A program made the position numbers and the translations under genes. From Gammaproteobacteria bacterium (GTDB lineage: Bacteria; Pseudomonadota; Gammaproteobacteria; Steroidobacterales; Woeseiaceae), in assembly GCA_030641695.1 (NCBI GenBank), contig DAOWGY010000188.1, positions 1 through 6,354 on the forward strand: a DNA stretch of 6,354 nucleotides. The letters run 5' to 3'. Under the pieces are notes generated by a model, which saw only the letters and a program-made list of their open reading frames with translations, ran no database searches and had not been told where the DNA came from. This document shows positions 1 through 5,374 of the stretch, one piece after another; the first letter of the stretch is position 1, and every line of letters begins with the position of its first letter.

Positions 1-344
1 AGGAAAATGTTGCTGTCATCATGCGGGTCGGGCGTAATCAGTGCCCTCTGCAGTTCGAGCAACAGCTCATCGCGGCGCGTCGTCAGCGAGGCGAGCTCCT
101 CCTGCGCCATCTCGCGAACCGCTTCGTCGGCGTCACCGGCCATCTCTTCGGCGGCGACGATGTCACCGCTGATCGACTCGAATTCGGAGAACAGCTTGAC
201 GATCGGCTCGTCGCGGGAATATTCCTTCGATAAATCGCGAAACTGGTTCTGGTCACCGATGATATCCGGGTCCGCGAGCAGCCCGGCGAGTTCCTCGAAG
301 CGATCGCGCACGGCCTCGAGTTTGAAGCGGATCGAATCCTTCAC
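1..344 (-). CDS. prfA: Peptide chain release factor 1 (RF1), N-terminal part, cut by the window edge
   Basis: RF1 is the cytoplasmic factor that recognises UAA and UAG in the ribosomal A site and triggers release of the finished peptide. Only the first 114 codons are here; the family has about 360. The visible part is the helical N-terminal domain. It begins V/M-KDSIRFKLEAVRDRFEELAG, has a second helical stretch with repeated charged residues, and ends ITPDPHDDSNIFL, matching the end of that domain in E. coli RF1 (PNDERNVFLE). The codon-recognition PxT and catalytic GGQ motifs lie beyond the edge. I chose the GTG at 344-342. The ATG at 358-356, which overlaps the hemA stop as ATGA, is in another frame and meets a stop after five codons. 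The gene starts 10 bases after hemA on the same strand, so the two are probably one operon, as in E. coli and Pseudomonas. No strong Shine-Dalgarno is visible, which suggests translational coupling to hemA. Confidence 0.95.
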   Translation of the reverse strand, partial: MKDSIRFKLEAVRDRFEELAGLLADPDIIGDQNQFRDLSKEYSRDEPIVKLFSEFESISGDIVAAEEMAGDADEAVREMAQEELASLTTRRDELLLELQRALITPDPHDDSNIF

Positions 345-354
345 GACACGGCGC

Positions 355-1608
355 TCATGCGTCGTCGATGCCGAACAGAGCGCGTGCGGCAGCCACCAGC
401 TCTTCGTCCGAGGCTTCGCCGGCCTCACGCAGTCGTACGCTCGGATTGTGCAGCATCTTTTTCATCAGCGCTGCGGTCGCGTACTCCAGAACCTCGCGGC
501 CGTCCGCGCCCTGCGCGAGTCGCCGCCGCGCCTGATCCAGCACCTCGCCGCGCAGTGCATCCGCGTTCTCGCGCAACGCTGTAATTAACGGTGCGACCTG
601 TTTGGCGCGCTCGATGTTCAGGTAGCGAGATATTTCCTCGTCGAGAATCCGGTTGGCGTCGACGGCTGCGGCCTCGCGATTGCCCTGGCCCTCGATCACG
701 ACCTTGTTGAGGTCGTCGATCGTGTAAAGATAGACGTCGTTGAGGCTGCTGACCTCGGCTTCGATGTCGCGTGGCACTGCGATGTCGACGGCAAACATCG
801 GCTTGCGCCGTCGCGCCTTGATCGCAACTTCAATCTGCGCGAGCGTAATGACCGCCTTCGGGCTCGCCGTCGAACTGATCAGGATGTCGGCCTCGGGCAG
901 CGTGCCCTCGAGTTCCGAGAGCGGCAGCGCGAAGCCCCCGAACTGGGATGCCAGCTTGCGTGCGCGTTCGACATCGCGGTTGGCGACGAACAGGCGCCCG
1001 ATATTTTTGCGCTTGAGGTGCTTCGCGACGAGTTCGATGGTCACGCCGGCGCCGACCAGCAGCGCCGTATGCTTGGCGAAATCTGCGAAAAATTGCTGCG
1101 CAAGCGTCACGGCGGCATAGGCCACCGATACCGGACTGCTGCCGATCTCGGTGTCGGTACGTACCTTCTTCGCGACCGAAAAAGTGTGCTGAAACAGCCG
1201 GCTCAGCCGTTTGCCCGCGGTGCCCGTGTCGTGTGCCTCGCGGTACGCGTCCTTCAGCTGGCCGAGAATCTGCGGTTCGCCGAGCACCATCGAATCGAGA
1301 CCGCAGGCGACGCGAAAGATATGCCGGATGGCCTCGTCATCGTCGAGTTCGAACAAAGTGTCCGCGAACGAGGGGTCGAGGTTGTGTGCATCATGCAGCC
1401 AGGTCTGTAATCGCTTGCGGCCGGCATCGTCCGCCATTACGTAAAACTCGGTGCGGTTGCAAGTCGACAGCAGCACGGCCTCGTCGACGCCTTCGAGGCC
1501 GCGCACGTCCTGCAGTGCGCGTCCGATGTCGTCGCCAGCGAACACGACCTGTTCGCGAATTTCGACAGGTGCCGTGTTATGGTTCAGCCCGAGTATTTTG
1601 AGCGGCAT
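355..1608 (-). CDS. hemA: Glutamyl-tRNA reductase
   Basis: GluTR reduces glutamyl-tRNA(Glu) with NADPH to glutamate-1-semialdehyde, the committed step of C5-pathway tetrapyrrole (haem) synthesis in the cytosol. The 417-residue length matches the family. In order: an N-terminal catalytic domain starting MPLKILGLNHNTAP, with the nucleophilic cysteine at residue 50 in LLSTCNRTEFY; GLDSMVLGEPQILGQLK (about 103-119), the family signature; HTFSVAKKVRTDTEIG (about 141-156); an NADPH-binding domain with LLVGAGVTIEL (about 183-193), ANRDVERARKLA and FAVDIAVPRDIE; and a C-terminal helical dimerisation domain rich in Arg and Ala. One oddity is that residue 189 in the Rossmann turn is Val (GTG), where gammaproteobacterial enzymes usually have Glu (GAG). 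The ATG at 1608-1606 gives the usual N-terminus, but the Shine-Dalgarno is poor. prfA follows directly. The gene is divergent from the TPR gene across 147 bases. Confidence 0.98.
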   Translation of the reverse strand: MPLKILGLNHNTAPVEIREQVVFAGDDIGRALQDVRGLEGVDEAVLLSTCNRTEFYVMADDAGRKRLQTWLHDAHNLDPSFADTLFELDDDEAIRHIFRVACGLDSMVLGEPQILGQLKDAYREAHDTGTAGKRLSRLFQHTFSVAKKVRTDTEIGSSPVSVAYAAVTLAQQFFADFAKHTALLVGAGVTIELVAKHLKRKNIGRLFVANRDVERARKLASQFGGFALPLSELEGTLPEADILISSTASPKAVITLAQIEVAIKARRRKPMFAVDIAVPRDIEAEVSSLNDVYLYTIDDLNKVVIEGQGNREAAAVDANRILDEEISRYLNIERAKQVAPLITALRENADALRGEVLDQARRRLAQGADGREVLEYATAALMKKMLHNPSVRLREAGEASDEELVAAARALFGIDDA

Positions 1609-1666
1609 ATCAGATTAGAGTTCGGCGCCGGTGTGGCACCGCAAGGAATTCGTCCAGTGAGTGCGT

Positions 1667-1672
1667 ATCATA
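1667..1672 (-). promoter_or_regulatory. Candidate sigma-70 -10 box for hemA-prfA
   Basis: Read on the minus strand this is TATGAT, five of six matches to TATAAT, about 58 bases ahead of the hemA ATG. The hexamer 17 bases further upstream (AGGAAC) is a poor -35, so this is a weak call. A short inverted repeat (CGGTG-3 nt-CACCG, 1629-1641) lies in the predicted 5' leader, and its role is unknown. Confidence 0.35.
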
Positions 1673-1694
1673 AGCGAACTGACGGCGTAGTTCC

Positions 1695-1723
1695 TTGTCT
1701 GTGTTACTCATACACCGCAATAT
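1695..1723 (+). promoter_or_regulatory. Candidate promoter for the TPR gene and lolB
   Basis: TTGTCT (1695-1700) and CAATAT (1718-1723) are separated by 17 bases. The -35 is a moderate match and the -10 a poor one. This is the best plus-strand pair I see in the intergenic region, and it overlaps the area where a hemA promoter would sit on the other strand. Confidence 0.3.
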
Positions 1724-1726
1724 CGC

Positions 1727-1747
1727 GGCTGTGGCAATGACACAGCC
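1727..1747. repeat. Perfect 7-bp inverted repeat just ahead of the TPR gene
   Basis: GGCTGTG (1727-1733) and CACAGCC (1741-1747) flank a 7-base centre. The dyad ends 8 bases before the ATG at 1756, where a Shine-Dalgarno should be. It could be an operator near the transcription start or an RNA hairpin that controls ribosome access. The sequence shows only the symmetry; the function is inferred. Confidence 0.55.
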
Positions 1748-1755
1748 TCGATAGG

Positions 1756-3453
1756 ATGACCAGACAAACACCAATGCATCAACACCATCGATTGCTGTCC
1801 GCCCTCGGGTTTGTGACGGCGCTAGTACTTTTTGGCCAATTGGCGGTCGCTGACGAGGAGGCTCGCTCCGAGGCCGCCGCGCACCTGTTGCAGGCGGAAT
1901 TGGCGTTGCAGAGTAGCGAATACCTCAAGGCAGCAGAGCAATACCGCAAGGCTGCCGAACTGAGCTCGAGCGTGGATGTCGCGCGCCAGGCGACGCGTGT
2001 CGGCTACAGTTTCGGCTTCAATGAGGAGGCGTTGCGTTCGGCGAAGCGCTGGCTCGAACTCGACCCGGGGAGCGATGAGGCGCTGCTCTACGTCGCCCAG
2101 TTACAGCTGCGCATGGGCAATTTGCGCGAGGCGCGACGCAAACTCACCAAGCTCATCGAGCGTGGCGACGAGGAGGCCGACAAGCGCCTGTTGTCGCTGG
2201 TGCAGGTGCTTTCGCAGGAAAATGCGGAGGATGCCGACAAGGTCGTGCGCGCGCTCGCCAAGCACTACAAGGATTCCGGGTACGCGCAGTATGCGACGGC
2301 CGCGATGGCCATGCAGGCCGGTGACATGGACTATGCCAGCGAACACGCCCTGATGGCCATCGAGCTGGAACCGGAGTGGATCAAGGCGAAATTGCTGTAC
2401 GCGCGAACTTTGTTGCTCTCGGGCCGGCAGGACGAAGCGATCGAATACACGGCGAGAATCATCGGCGACGACCCGGACCCGGACCCCGACGCGCGCATGG
2501 AACTGGCGTTGATGATGATGTCCGCCGGCCGTGACGACGATGCGCTGAGCCAGATAAATCAGATTCTGCTGGAACAGCCGTCGCGCGCTGACGCGTTGCG
2601 GCTGATGGCAATTATCAACTTCCGTCTCGATAATCTTGACGCGGCCTGGGACGATTTCCAGGACCTGCTGGCGAGCGGCCGCTACACCATGGACGCGCTC
2701 TATTACCTGGCGCGTATCGCCGATTACCGGGAGGAACACGACCGGGCGATTCGCCTGTATACGCAGGTGAAGACCGGCCCCAATGCCGTGGTATCGCAAC
2801 GTCGTGCCGGTGCCTTGATCGCGTATGAGCTGGACGACTCCGAGAGAGCGCTGCAACAGCTCGAGGAATTTGGCAATAACAGCCCGAACCACGCCATCGA
2901 CATGATTCTCGCGCAAGCGCAGTTGCTGGCCTCGCTGGAACGTTACGACGAGGCGCTCGGGCACTACGATCAGTTCGTCGGCTACCGTCCCGATGACGAG
3001 GGAGCCCTTCTCGGTCGCGCTGAGCTGCTGCTGCGAATGGACCGTCTCGAGGAAGCGCTCGGGCAGTATCGTGCGGTGGTGAAGCGCTGGCCCGACAGCC
3101 CAATGTCACTGAATGCGCTCGGCTACACACTTGCGGATCGCACGGAGGAGTACAAGGAGGCCGAGAAGTTGATTCGCAAGGCGCTCAAGTACGATCCGGA
3201 TAGCCCCGCGATTGTCGACAGCCTCGGCTGGGTCCTTTACAAGCGCGGCAATTACGACGAGGCGCTGGCGGAACTGCAACGCGCCTACGAGAAGCTCAAC
3301 GATCCGGAAGTGGCCTCGCATATCATCGAGGTGCTGCATGCGCTGGGGCAGAGCGATGAAGCGCTCGCCGTGCTCGAGGCCGCAGAAAGCAAGGATCCCG
3401 ACAGCAAGCTGCTGCAAGATGTGCGCAAACGCGTATTCCCGGACGCAGATTAG
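1756..3453 (+). CDS. Exported tetratricopeptide repeat protein, LbcA-like
   Basis: A 565-residue protein made almost entirely of TPR helices. A signal peptide is visible: basic/His start, hydrophobic core around residues 13-29, and a likely cleavage after A30-V31-A32 before DEE. Repeats include about 107-136, 211-240, 246-275, 280-305, 313-340, 383-412, 415-445, 450-482 and 485-515, with typical spacing of small, Tyr/Leu and Ala-Pro positions (for example NALGYTLADRTEEYKEAEKL). The position between hemA and lolB and the size match PA4667 of Pseudomonas aeruginosa. That protein, LbcA, is an outer-membrane lipoprotein that binds the protease CtpA and peptidoglycan hydrolases. Here no Cys follows the signal core, so the product should be soluble in the periplasm, if orthologous. 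The start could be ATG 1756 or ATG 1774, which has the more typical signal peptide; neither has a good Shine-Dalgarno. Residues 238-246 contain an Asp-Pro run encoded by a GACCCG-type repeat. Being a TPR protein is certain; the exact partner is not. Confidence 0.9.
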   Translation: MTRQTPMHQHHRLLSALGFVTALVLFGQLAVADEEARSEAAAHLLQAELALQSSEYLKAAEQYRKAAELSSSVDVARQATRVGYSFGFNEEALRSAKRWLELDPGSDEALLYVAQLQLRMGNLREARRKLTKLIERGDEEADKRLLSLVQVLSQENAEDADKVVRALAKHYKDSGYAQYATAAMAMQAGDMDYASEHALMAIELEPEWIKAKLLYARTLLLSGRQDEAIEYTARIIGDDPDPDPDARMELALMMMSAGRDDDALSQINQILLEQPSRADALRLMAIINFRLDNLDAAWDDFQDLLASGRYTMDALYYLARIADYREEHDRAIRLYTQVKTGPNAVVSQRRAGALIAYELDDSERALQQLEEFGNNSPNHAIDMILAQAQLLASLERYDEALGHYDQFVGYRPDDEGALLGRAELLLRMDRLEEALGQYRAVVKRWPDSPMSLNALGYTLADRTEEYKEAEKLIRKALKYDPDSPAIVDSLGWVLYKRGNYDEALAELQRAYEKLNDPEVASHIIEVLHALGQSDEALAVLEAAESKDPDSKLLQDVRKRVFPDAD

Positions 3454-4063
3454 CCGGCGATTCGCCGGCGCATTCCTGCTGTCGGTGCTGCTGCTGTCGT
3501 CCGGCTGCGCCACACGCCAAGGCCTCGAACTCCCCGACCTCGGCGACTGGGACAGCCGCCAGTACTTACTCGGGCAGGTTGACGAGTGGGAGTTCAACGG
3601 CCGTATTGGCGTAAGCGCCGGTGATGAAGGCTTCAATGCATCGCTGCGCTGGGCTCAGGATGGCGATGATTTTCAAGCCACCGTCAGTGGGCCGCTCGGC
3701 ATCGGTACCGTTCGCCTGGAGGGTAACGGCCGCCGCGTCAAACTGATCGACAAGGACGGCAACCGCACCGTACTCGACGATGCCGAGGCCGATCTCTACG
3801 TTCGTTACGGCTGGACCATCCCCGTGCAGAGCCTGCGCTACTGGGCACTCGGTATTCCCGACCCCGCATTGCCCGCGACGACCGAATTCGATGACCAGGG
3901 CCAGCTGCGGAGCCTCGGGCAGGGTGGCTGGAATGTGCGCATCACGCGCTACGGGAATGGCGGTGGTCAGTCGATGCCGACCAGGCTGACGGCCCTCAGC
4001 GAGGAAACCCGAGTAAAACTCGTCATCCACAAGTGGTTATTTTTTGATCAACCTGCGCCCTGA
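3419..4063 (+). CDS. lolB: Outer-membrane lipoprotein receptor LolB
   Basis: LolB receives lipoproteins from the periplasmic chaperone LolA and inserts them into the inner leaflet of the outer membrane; it is itself a lipoprotein. The product is 214 residues (E. coli 207). Residues 1-29 form a lipoprotein signal peptide (basic RTQISRR, hydrophobic FLLSVLLL) ending LSSGC, with the lipidated Cys at 30. Ser rather than Leu occupies the -3 lipobox position, with Leu at -4. The half-barrel core is recognisable: WEFNGRIGVS, ASLRWAQ, SGPLGIGTVRLEG, VKLIDKDGNRTVLDDAEADL, PVQSLRYWALGIP, WNVRITRYG and the C-terminal TRVKLVIHKWLF. Leu93 in SGPLG aligns with the exposed loop Leu68 (mature numbering) that E. 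coli LolB needs for membrane insertion. The only start giving a complete signal peptide is ATG 3419, so the gene overlaps the TPR gene by 35 bases and is probably translationally coupled to it. The frame stays open upstream to 3212, but that part is a shadow of the TPR gene. Confidence 0.93.
   Translation: MCANAYSRTQISRRFAGAFLLSVLLLSSGCATRQGLELPDLGDWDSRQYLLGQVDEWEFNGRIGVSAGDEGFNASLRWAQDGDDFQATVSGPLGIGTVRLEGNGRRVKLIDKDGNRTVLDDAEADLYVRYGWTIPVQSLRYWALGIPDPALPATTEFDDQGQLRSLGQGGWNVRITRYGNGGGQSMPTRLTALSEETRVKLVIHKWLFFDQPAP
3453..3469 (+). repeat. GC-rich hairpin at the TPR stop codon, inside the lolB signal sequence
   Basis: GCCGGC (3453-3458) and GCCGGC (3464-3469) are self-complementary arms around GATTC; the symmetry extends to 8 bp with a one-base centre. 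It begins on the last base of the TPR stop codon, 34 bases into lolB. A hairpin here could affect termination-reinitiation between the two genes, but no U-tract follows, so it is not an intrinsic terminator. Confidence 0.45.
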
Positions 4064-4075
4064 CGGCAGCTGTCG

Positions 4076-4104
4076 TTGACACCTCTCTGACCGCCCCGCA
4101 CAAT
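4076..4104 (+). promoter_or_regulatory. Sigma-70 promoter for tRNA-Gln and prs
   Basis: A perfect -35 TTGACA (4076-4081), a 17-base spacer and CACAAT (4099-4104, four of six matches) predict a start near 4110-4112, about 24 bases before the tRNA. The bases after the -10 (TCGCGCACGGG) form a GC-rich discriminator, typical of stable-RNA promoters repressed by ppGpp/DksA. This is the strongest promoter match in the window. Confidence 0.75.
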
Positions 4105-4134
4105 TCGCGCACGGGCAAGCAGTGCAAGCAATAT

Positions 4135-4209
4135 TGGGGCGTAGCCAAGTGGTAAGGCAACGGGTTTTGATCCCGTGATTCGCAGGTTCGATCCCTGCCG
4201 CCCCAGCCA
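4135..4209 (+). tRNA. tRNA-Gln (anticodon UUG)
   Basis: A complete 75-base tRNA, the same length as E. coli tRNA-Gln. Acceptor arms are TGGGGCG (4135-4141) and CGCCCCA (4199-4205), with discriminator G and encoded CCA (4207-4209). The D-arm follows TAGCCAAGTGGTAAGGCA. The anticodon stem ACGGG/CCCGT encloses the loop TTTTGAT with TTG at 4167-4169, and the T-arm GCAGG-TTCGATC-CCTGC is intact. The weak U-A first acceptor pair and the G discriminator are known identity elements for GlnRS. A tRNA-Gln before prs is common in this gammaproteobacterial neighbourhood. Confidence 0.97.
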
Positions 4210-4220
4210 TTAACACAACA

Positions 4221-4230
4221 GAGGGGAGAG
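4221..4230 (+). promoter_or_regulatory. prs: Ribosome binding site that fixes the prs GTG start
   Basis: The purine run GAGGGGAGAG ends two bases before GTG 4233. Its AGGGG/GGAG cores sit at usable spacing (about 4-6 bases) for that GTG, but about 20 bases from the alternative in-frame ATG at 4248, so the GTG start is preferred. Confidence 0.7.
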
Positions 4231-4232
4231 TC

Positions 4233-5186
4233 GTGGACCTGGTATCAATGGCGGTATTCACCGGGAATGCGCATCCGAAGCTCTCCCACGATATCGCCCG
4301 TTACCTGCGAATCCCGCTTGCACGGGCCCATGTCGGTCGTTTCTCCGACGGCGAAATAAACGTCGAAATCCTCGAAAACATCCGCGGTCGAGAGACCTTC
4401 ATCGTGCAGCCGACCTGTCCACCGTCATCCGAAAACCTGATGGAATTGCTGGTTATGGTTGATGCAGCAAAGCGCGCGTCGGCTGCGCGCATCACGACGG
4501 TCATCCCGTACTTCGGGTTTGCACGCCAGGACCGTCGGCCACGTTCCTCGCGCGTTCCCATTACGGCCAAGCTCGTCGCCAAGCTCATCGCGGCGGCCGG
4601 CGTCGACCGCGTCCTTACGGTCGATCTGCACGCGGACCAGATCCAGGGCTTTTTTGATATTGCTGTCGATAACGTCTATGCATCGCCTATTCTGCTCAGT
4701 GATGTCTGGAAGCACCGTTACCCGGAAATGGTGGTCGTGTCGCCGGACGTCGGCGGTGTGGTCCGCGCCAGGGCGCTCGCGAAACGCCTCGACGATGCCG
4801 ATCTCGTCATTATCGACAAACGTCGCGCCAGGGCCAATCAGTCCGAAGTCATGAACATCATCGGCGAGTGCGAAGGCAAGACCTGCATCATGATGGATGA
4901 CATGGTCGACACGGCCGGCACGCTGTGCCATGCCGCCGGGGCACTCAAGGACCATGGCGCCAATGCCGTGCACGCATACATTACGCATCCGGTACTGTCC
5001 GGAGCGGCCGTCTCCCGCATCAGTGAATCGCAACTGGACACGCTCGTCGTCACCGACACGATCCCGCTGAGCGAGGAAGCGCAGGCCTGCGCCAAGATCC
5101 GTCAGCTGTCGACGGCGGAGCTTCTGGCCGAGACGATGCGGCGCATCTCCGATGACGAATCGGTCAGCTCCCTCTACGTCGACTGA
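4233..5186 (+). CDS. prs: Ribose-phosphate pyrophosphokinase (PRPP synthetase)
   Basis: Prs transfers pyrophosphate from ATP to ribose-5-phosphate, giving PRPP for purine, pyrimidine, NAD, His and Trp synthesis. The 317 residues align along the whole E. coli enzyme (315). Visible motifs: AHVGRFSDGE near the N-terminus; NLMELLVMVDA; PYFGFARQDRR with SSRVPITAK, the ATP-binding region; VDLHADQIQGFF with the metal-binding D131/H133 region; VVSPDVGGVVRA; DKRRARAN with the catalytic-loop Lys196 (E. coli Lys194); and the PRPP-binding loop DDMVDTAGT at 222-230. All key residues are present. The GTG start is set by the ribosome binding site at 4221-4230. The gene lies 23 bases after tRNA-Gln with no terminator between, so it is probably expressed from the tRNA promoter. 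A REP inverted pair begins one base after the stop. Confidence 0.98.
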   Translation: MDLVSMAVFTGNAHPKLSHDIARYLRIPLARAHVGRFSDGEINVEILENIRGRETFIVQPTCPPSSENLMELLVMVDAAKRASAARITTVIPYFGFARQDRRPRSSRVPITAKLVAKLIAAAGVDRVLTVDLHADQIQGFFDIAVDNVYASPILLSDVWKHRYPEMVVVSPDVGGVVRARALAKRLDDADLVIIDKRRARANQSEVMNIIGECEGKTCIMMDDMVDTAGTLCHAAGALKDHGANAVHAYITHPVLSGAAVSRISESQLDTLVVTDTIPLSEEAQACAKIRQLSTAELLAETMRRISDDESVSSLYVD

Positions 5187-5187
5187 G

Positions 5188-5254
5188 CTGTTGGAGCGCT
5201 TCTCGAAGCGCGACTGCGCCAAGGCAAATCGCGCTTCGAGAAGCGCTCCAACAG
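5188..5254. repeat. REPIN-like element: two REP sequences in perfect inverted orientation
   Basis: Two 26-base arms (5188-5213 and 5229-5254) are exact reverse complements, separated by 15 bases. Each arm has the form CTGTT-GGAG followed by a small internal hairpin (GCGCTTC-TC-GAAGCGC) and a GA end. This is the layout of REP elements of Pseudomonas and Xanthomonas-type genomes, a GTAG/GGAG head beside an imperfect palindrome, which are mobilised by RAYT (TnpA-REP) transposases acting elsewhere. An inverted pair is a REPIN/BIME. It starts one base after the prs stop, so it would form a strong 3' hairpin in prs mRNA. No U-run follows, so it is not a standard intrinsic terminator. The family name is inferred from shape and head sequence. 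Confidence 0.85.
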
Positions 5255-5256
5255 GC

Positions 5257-5285
5257 TGGCTACCACCGCACAGTTAGGGTAAGAT
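5257..5285 (+). promoter_or_regulatory. Candidate promoter for rplY
   Basis: TAAGAT (5280-5285) is a fair -10 (four of six), followed by the GC-rich discriminator GCGCGCCGC, as in ribosomal and stable-RNA promoters. The hexamer 17 bases upstream, TGGCTA (5257-5262), is a weak -35 directly beside the REPIN. The predicted start is near 5292, leaving a leader of roughly 80 bases. Confidence 0.45.
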
Positions 5286-5288
5286 GCG

Positions 5289-5323
5289 CGCCGCTGTCCG
5301 ATCTGGTCGCAAGTCGGGCGGCG
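5289..5323 (+). promoter_or_regulatory. Stem-loop in the rplY leader
   Basis: CGCCGC (5289-5294) pairs with GCGGCG (5318-5323) and CCGA (5298-5301) with TCGG (5314-5317), leaving a 3-base bulge TGT and a 12-base loop: ten pairs in all. It sits at the predicted 5' end of the rplY mRNA. It could protect the 5' end, form part of an attenuator with the T-tract downstream, or be a ribosomal-protein binding site; none of these is shown by the sequence. Confidence 0.45.
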
Positions 5324-5328
5324 TCGAG

Positions 5329-5345
5329 CTTAAATTTTTTTTAAG
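5329..5345 (+). repeat. AT-rich palindrome with eight consecutive T's in the rplY leader
   Basis: CTTAAA (5329-5334) and TTTAAG (5340-5345) are complementary around a T-rich centre; the T-run covers 5335-5342. In this GC-rich window the AT patch stands out. It may act as a U-rich leader segment, a weak attenuator tail or a translation enhancer ahead of the GGAG at 5364-5367. Confidence 0.45.
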
Positions 5346-5374
5346 TTAAATCAATCAGATAGTGGAGTTCAGTC

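Noticed and set aside
356..358. ATG overlapping the hemA stop as a possible prfA start
   Set aside because: It is in the wrong frame and meets a stop after five codons; the GTG at 344 matches the RF1 N-terminus.
7..588. 193-residue plus-strand ORF opposite prfA and hemA
   Set aside because: Ser-rich composition is an artefact of the antisense frame; both genes on the minus strand are clear.
1737..1754. Five-codon mini-ORF (MTQPR) ending two bases before ATG 1756
   Set aside because: Too short to assess and lacks a Shine-Dalgarno; a leader peptide cannot be supported from sequence alone.
2101..2964. 287-residue minus-strand ORF opposite the TPR gene
   Set aside because: Shadow of the TPR coding frame; rich in Arg, Gln and His with no start context or domain.
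4037..4261. Minus-strand ORF containing AAGIEPANHGIKTRCL
   Set aside because: It is the antisense translation of tRNA-Gln, a well-known spurious protein; it has no other support.
4425..5222. 265-residue minus-strand ORF opposite prs
   Set aside because: It lies antisense to a full-length, motif-complete prs in high-GC DNA, where long shadow frames are expected; no recognisable domain.
5188..5254. Inverted repeat read as an intrinsic terminator of prs or a CRISPR fragment
   Set aside because: No U-tract follows the stem, and there is no regular direct-repeat/spacer array; related copies near 6139-6183 show it is a dispersed REP.
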